Source: Roseateles sp. SL47 (GTDB lineage: Bacteria > Pseudomonadota > Gammaproteobacteria > Burkholderiales > Burkholderiaceae_C). From it: 64,000 bases of DNA. Below are positions 60,438 to 64,000 of the stretch, piece after piece. The translations under genes and the position numbers were made by a program. The stretch covers positions 2,418,001 to 2,482,000 of the forward strand of contig NZ_CP113068.1 in assembly GCF_026625885.1 (NCBI RefSeq), in the 5' to 3' direction. Within the stretch, counting starts at the first letter, position 1. Each line of letters starts with the position of its first letter. Below the pieces are notes generated by a model, which did not search any database, was not told the origin of the DNA, and saw nothing but the letters and a program-made list of their open reading frames with translations.

Positions 60438-61199
60438 TTGTGCGAGTCAAGGGAGAAGATTCTGGAAGCGAATAAACAGGAAGAGCGGACGACGACGCGT
60501 CTGCGACGGGGCCCTGCAGAAATGGCGGCCTTGAAGCGCGAAATGATGGAGCGTGCGCGCAAGATCTATCGCGAAGAAGGGGTGGAGGCCTTGAGCATGC
60601 GCCGGCTGGCCAATGAGCTGGGCATTTCCACCATGGCCATCTACAGCTACTTCGCCAACAAGCAGGCCTTGTTGGACGGGTTGTGGATCGAAATCTTCGA
60701 GGCACTGACGGCCGAATTGCTGGATGCGTCCAGCGAACAGCGGGGGCCACGCAAGGTGCTGGAAGCCCATGTTCGCAGGTCGATGGATTTTTGGGAGCGG
60801 CATCCGGAGCAGTTCCGGATGATCTATCTCTCGCAGAGCAGCGCGTCGCTGGTGGAGATCGGCGAAGCCCAGCGGCCGGTGTACAACCGCCTGCTCGGGC
60901 TGGTGAGAGAGCGGGTGGCTGCTTGCGCCCCGGACGGCGTGGAGCCGGACGAGACCGCGATCCGGCTGCAGTGCGACCTGCTCACCGCCAAGACCATGGG
61001 CTATCTGCTGCTGGTGGTGGGGCTGCAGCGCTACCCCCTGCACGATCGCGAGGCATTACGCGAGCAGATCGTGCATGAGGTGGTGCGTGATGCGGTGGAC
61101 GGCTTGAGTGCCGGTGCCGCAAAGGCGGCGGCCTCTACGCCGGAGGCGCGCAACGACGCGAGCACCGCGAGGTCCAGCGCCAGCGCCAGCGCCGGTTGA
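60438..61199 (+). CDS. TetR/AcrR family regulator
   Basis: A 253-residue repressor-type protein. The N-terminal helix-turn-helix lies at about residues 35-80 (MERARKIYREEGVEALSMR, RLANELGISTMAIYSYFAN, KQALLDGLW), followed by a helical ligand domain including MDFWERHPEQFRMIYLSQ. The first codon may be GTG at 60438; an ATG 28 codons later would delete a basic lead-in but keep the DNA-binding domain. The Ala/Ser-rich tail of ~35 residues is low complexity. Ligand unknown. Confidence 0.85.
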   Translation: MCESREKILEANKQEERTTTRLRRGPAEMAALKREMMERARKIYREEGVEALSMRRLANELGISTMAIYSYFANKQALLDGLWIEIFEALTAELLDASSEQRGPRKVLEAHVRRSMDFWERHPEQFRMIYLSQSSASLVEIGEAQRPVYNRLLGLVRERVAACAPDGVEPDETAIRLQCDLLTAKTMGYLLLVVGLQRYPLHDREALREQIVHEVVRDAVDGLSAGAAKAAASTPEARNDASTARSSASASAG

Positions 61200-61252
61200 T
61201 CGGCTTGGCCAAGCCCGCCTGAACCGCAGCGGCGGACACGGGAACCAAAAAA

Positions 61253-61274
61253 AAGCCCAGCATACGCTGGGCTT
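61253..61274 (-). terminator. terminator of the phasin gene
   Basis: Stem AAGCCCAGC / GCTGGGCTT with an ATAC loop; on the minus strand it is followed by eight T. It sits 60 bases after the phasin stop codon. Confidence 0.9.
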
Positions 61275-61333
61275 GAAGGGCACTTGGGAAGCCGAGCTTC
61301 CTTGGGTACCGAGGAGACAAAAGGTACGTGACC

Positions 61334-61888
61334 TCAGGCAGTGGCGCGCTTCGGGGCGCGGGCGGCCTGGCCGGTCTTCAACGCCGTGTTGGTCACGGTG
61401 TTGACGTTGTTCTCGACGATTTCGCTGGCTTGCTTGACGGCCTTCTGGACGCTTTCATAAGCGTTGTTGGCAGCCGCCACCGCAGACTTCACCAAAGCTA
61501 CAGCATTTTCCGTGCCAGCTGGCGCGTTCTTGGTGACGTTCTCGACGGCGCTGCCGAACTTGTCTTGGGCATCGGCCACTTGGGCTTCCGCCAGCTTGCT
61601 GAATTCAGCGCCGGTGGAGGTGGCAATGTCGTACACATGGCGGCTGTAAGCCACGGCCTTTTCAGCGGTGGGCTGCAGCAGCGAGGCTTGCAGGGCCAGG
61701 AATTCCTGCGCGTCCTTCACCGACAGGGCCGCTTGCGTGGTTTCAGCGGCTTCGCTCAGCGCGGTCTTGGCGGTCTGGATGTTCAGCTCGGCCAGCTTCT
61801 CCCAGCTTTCGAAGACCTTGCCGGTCAGGCCGAACACGGCGTTCAGGTTGCTACGGTGGGCGGCCAGCAGTTGTTCAGCAGTCAGCAT
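61334..61888 (-). CDS. phaP: phasin family protein
   Basis: Coats polyhydroxyalkanoate granules. The 184-residue all-helical protein has the phasin N-terminus MLTAEQLLAAHRSNLNAVFGL, then ALSVKDAQEFLALQASLLQP, and a long amphipathic Ala-rich helix ending in a basic Lys/Arg tail (ARAPKRATA). AGGAGA before the ATG is an excellent binding site and fits strong expression. No polymerase gene (phaC) is in the window. Confidence 0.92.
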   Translation of the reverse strand: MLTAEQLLAAHRSNLNAVFGLTGKVFESWEKLAELNIQTAKTALSEAAETTQAALSVKDAQEFLALQASLLQPTAEKAVAYSRHVYDIATSTGAEFSKLAEAQVADAQDKFGSAVENVTKNAPAGTENAVALVKSAVAAANNAYESVQKAVKQASEIVENNVNTVTNTALKTGQAARAPKRATA

Positions 61889-62206
61889 GCAAATCTCCTA
61901 GATATGGATGGAAGCAGTCTCAGCCACCAACGAACGGCAGGCTGAAGGCCGGTTGCGGTGCCCATTTGCTTCATGGTGCGCTGCAACATGAAATGAAGTA
62001 TAGGGTGGGCCTGGAGGATTGCAAGCCCTTTTTGTTGCACTGCACAAGAAATGTGGGAATGGCAGTCAGGCGCCTAGCCATGGGGGATGTACAGGCTTGG
62101 TTGACGCCGCAGGGAGGGGCTGAAACTCACATCGGCGACAGTTGTGCTGCGCAGCAGCATGCCCCTGCGCGCGAGCGGCCCCGCTGCGGGCGGTATGGTT
62201 CAGCTC
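61889..62206. other. phasin upstream region
   Basis: 318 bases without a gene, holding the phasin promoter (leftward) and that of the deacetylase-like gene (rightward). A short near-palindrome, GTTGCACTGCAC (62034-62045), recalls the TGC…GCA core bound by PhaR-type granule regulators. This is a guess from shape only. Confidence 0.4.
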
Positions 62207-63175
62207 ATGCTCGCCTTCCATTACGACCACCTCACGCTGGCGCTGCCGCAGGGCCATCGTTTCCCTCAGAGCAAGTACCAGATGCTGCGGGAGCGCCTGG
62301 CGCAAGACCCGGGCCGCTTGCGCCTGCAGGTGGCCACCCCGGCCACGCGTGAGGAACTGCTGGTGGTTCACACGCCGGACTATGTGGACGCCGTGCTTCA
62401 CGGCACGCTCAGCGCCGCCGCCCAGCGCGAGATCGGCTTTCCGTGGGGCGAGAGCCTGCCCAGGCGTTCGTTGTTCTCCGTGGGCGCCACCGTCCAGGCC
62501 GCCCGCGCCGCACTGAAAGAGGGCGTGGCCGCCAGTCTGGCGGGCGGCACGCACCACGCCTATGCGGACAAGGGCAGTGGCTTCTGCGTCTTTAATGATG
62601 TGGCCGTGGCCGCCCGGCTGATGCAGGCTGAATACCATCGTGCGAACAACGCACGGCGCGGCTTGCGTGTGGTGGTGATCGATCTGGACGTCCACCAGGG
62701 CAACGGCACGGCCAGCATCTTTGCTGACGATGCCAGTGTGTTCACCCTGTCCCTGCATGGCGAAAAGAACTTTCCGTTCCGCAAGGAGGCCAGCGACCTG
62801 GATGTCGGGTTGGCGGACCAGTGTGGAGACGACTGTTATTTGGAGGCCCTGGAAGACGCCCTGCAGCAGGTGTGGCTGCGCACGGCCGATCATCCGCCCT
62901 CACTGGCGTTCTACCTTGCGGGGGCGGACGCGCACGAAGGAGACCGCCTGGGTCGGCTCAAGCTGAGCGCCGAGGCCTTGCATCGCCGTGACCAGATGGT
63001 GCTGGAGGCGCTGCATCGGCGGCATATTCCGGTGGCCATCAGCATGGCCGGGGGCTATGGGGAGGATCTGTCGGTGACGGTGGACATCCAGCAGCGGACC
63101 CTGGCCACAGCGGCTGAGTTCTGGAGTCGCTGGGCCGTGCAGACGGGGCCCGAGGCAGGGGCGGGTGAGGACTGA
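62207..63175 (+). CDS. histone deacetylase family (acetylpolyamine amidohydrolase-like) protein
   Basis: A zinc amidohydrolase that removes acetyl or similar groups from amines. Conserved parts in order: HTPDYVDAVLHG, the active-site HH pair in LAGGTHHAYADKGSGFCVFNDVAV, the zinc ligands in VIDLDVHQGNG, AGADAHEGDRLGRL, and GGYGEDL. The start MLAFHYDH at 62207 gives the usual 322-residue length; upstream ATGs lack family similarity. Substrate unknown. Confidence 0.9.
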   Translation: MLAFHYDHLTLALPQGHRFPQSKYQMLRERLAQDPGRLRLQVATPATREELLVVHTPDYVDAVLHGTLSAAAQREIGFPWGESLPRRSLFSVGATVQAARAALKEGVAASLAGGTHHAYADKGSGFCVFNDVAVAARLMQAEYHRANNARRGLRVVVIDLDVHQGNGTASIFADDASVFTLSLHGEKNFPFRKEASDLDVGLADQCGDDCYLEALEDALQQVWLRTADHPPSLAFYLAGADAHEGDRLGRLKLSAEALHRRDQMVLEALHRRHIPVAISMAGGYGEDLSVTVDIQQRTLATAAEFWSRWAVQTGPEAGAGED

Positions 63176-63250
63176 AGCCACACCTCATCAACCAAAGCGC
63201 TTCAAGGTGCCACTCATAGGCCACCACCCACAGCGGCAGGAGGCTTCGCC

Positions 63251-64000
63251 ATGATCCCGGTTCTTCCCCCCGATCTCTGCATGCATCACACCGTCGCCAT
63301 GACGGACCTTCCCCCGGCGCAGACCGTGCAGGTGCCCTTGGCGCCGATGGGTGCGGCGGCGGTCGTCACGCGTCTGGTCGATGCCACGGAGACGGTGGCA
63401 GGCAAGCCGGTGCGTTTGCCCCCGCAGCCGGAACTGGAGGTTCAGGAGGTGACACTGGCGGCGGGGGAGACCTTGCCCGTTCCACCGGGGCTGGTCCAGC
63501 GTCATGCGCTGGTGCGCAGCGGAGCGCTGGAGGTGGGTACCACCAGCGCCAGGGCGCCGCAGCGCTTCACCGCCGGGCAATGGGTGCTGGACGATGGCCT
63601 CACGCCCTGGCGGGCCCCCGGCACGCCAGGGGCCGAGCCTGCCCGCCTCCTGGTGGTCAGCCATGTTCAACGTGGGCGGGGCGGGCAGGGGGCCCAGGCG
63701 CTATTGCCAACAGCGTTGCCAACGCCGTCGCCAACGCTTTTGCCCACGCCATCGCCGACATCCTTGCAGGCATCCGTTCGGAAACCGGGGGGAGAGTCCT
63801 TGAACGAGTCCATGAAGGAGTCCCTGAAAGAACCCCTGAAGGACCCGTCGAACGAGTCTTCCCCCAGGACTTCGATTCAGCCGTTGCTTCATACCGGATC
63901 GGACTACACCGGCCACCCCATCCAGATGCCGGATGGTCCCCTTCGGGTGATGGTTCACCGTTACGAGATCCCGGAGAACGCCACGCTGCCCTGGCACTTC
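63251..64000 (+). CDS. cupin-like protein with low-complexity linker, cut by the window end
   Basis: The start has a strong site (CAGGAGG, eight bases before the ATG), and the frame is open for all 250 remaining codons. The first ~120 residues form a beta-rich, cupin-like domain (VQEVTLAAGETLPVPPGLVQ, then HALVRSGALEVG). A repetitive linker follows (LPTALPTPSPTLLPTPSP, then SLNESMKESLKEPLKD). A second domain begins with PLRVMVHRYEIPENATLPWHF, which looks like the first metal-binding strand of a second cupin. The end is missing. Probably a two-cupin protein; function unknown. Confidence 0.7.
   Translation, partial: MIPVLPPDLCMHHTVAMTDLPPAQTVQVPLAPMGAAAVVTRLVDATETVAGKPVRLPPQPELEVQEVTLAAGETLPVPPGLVQRHALVRSGALEVGTTSARAPQRFTAGQWVLDDGLTPWRAPGTPGAEPARLLVVSHVQRGRGGQGAQALLPTALPTPSPTLLPTPSPTSLQASVRKPGGESLNESMKESLKEPLKDPSNESSPRTSIQPLLHTGSDYTGHPIQMPDGPLRVMVHRYEIPENATLPWHF

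Overview
This is a GC-rich window with dense coding on both strands. It carries a cys sulfate-assimilation operon with DUF934, a phasin, a YbiB/TrpD2 homologue, tandem tRNA-Asn genes, TonB receptors and an FdxA/ferredoxin-NADP reductase pair. Together these suggest a betaproteobacterium of the Burkholderiales, perhaps near Roseateles/Mitsuaria/Rubrivivax. That placement is inferred from gene content and style, not from a marker-gene comparison.

Layout. Positions 1-4640 hold a partial gene, two poorly known proteins (one ending in a Gly/Cys-rich tail), a SnoaL-like protein and a leucine-rich-repeat protein kinase. Positions 4776-15415 form an accessory region. It contains an IS5-family element with a frameshifted transposase (4776-6065, 4-bp direct repeats AGCA). 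It also contains an AT-richer defence operon transcribed leftwards: a TIGR04141/DUF6119 protein, HamA and HamB, i.e. a Hachiman-type system. HamB is split by a second IS5-family element (6768-8290, direct repeats AATG). Next come a small gene with an in-frame amber codon and an IS3-family element with an A7 frameshift site. The region stops just before two identical tRNA-Asn genes.

Positions 15795-18312 hold a TonB-dependent receptor behind a TPP (thiamine) riboswitch. An 842-codon frame of unknown function with a duplicated ~300-residue module follows (18538-21042). Positions 21117-31998 are six leftward genes that look like one metabolic cluster: an FAD amine oxidase, an iron lipoxygenase, a ThDP-dependent 2-oxoacid decarboxylase, an L-amino-acid oxidase, an M61 peptidase and an asparaginase. 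I do not recognise the combination. The two oxidases plus the decarboxylase could turn amino acids into aldehydes, and the lipoxygenase adds a fatty-acid oxidation step.

Positions 32196-40150 hold an AAA ATPase broken by a deletion, a second TonB receptor, a cupin remnant, a 50-residue basic protein, a tricorn-type protease and a Cdd1-like helix-hairpin-helix protein. Positions 40353-48263 hold a ferredoxin-NADP reductase, FdxA, and cobA-cysN-cysD-cysH-DUF934-cysI, which activate sulfate, reduce it to sulfide and make the siroheme precursor. A perfect inverted repeat lies upstream of cysI.

Positions 48469-64000 are mostly housekeeping or peripheral genes: ybiB, a GGDEF-EAL protein, an ornithine cyclodeaminase family gene divergent from an Lrp/AsnC regulator, pncB, a penicillin acylase-type hydrolase, a patatin lipoprotein, a YdeI-like protein, a TetR regulator, a phasin, a histone-deacetylase family protein and a cupin-like gene cut by the window end. 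Short in-frame tandem repeats (15-bp and 9-bp units) recur in or beside several of these genes.
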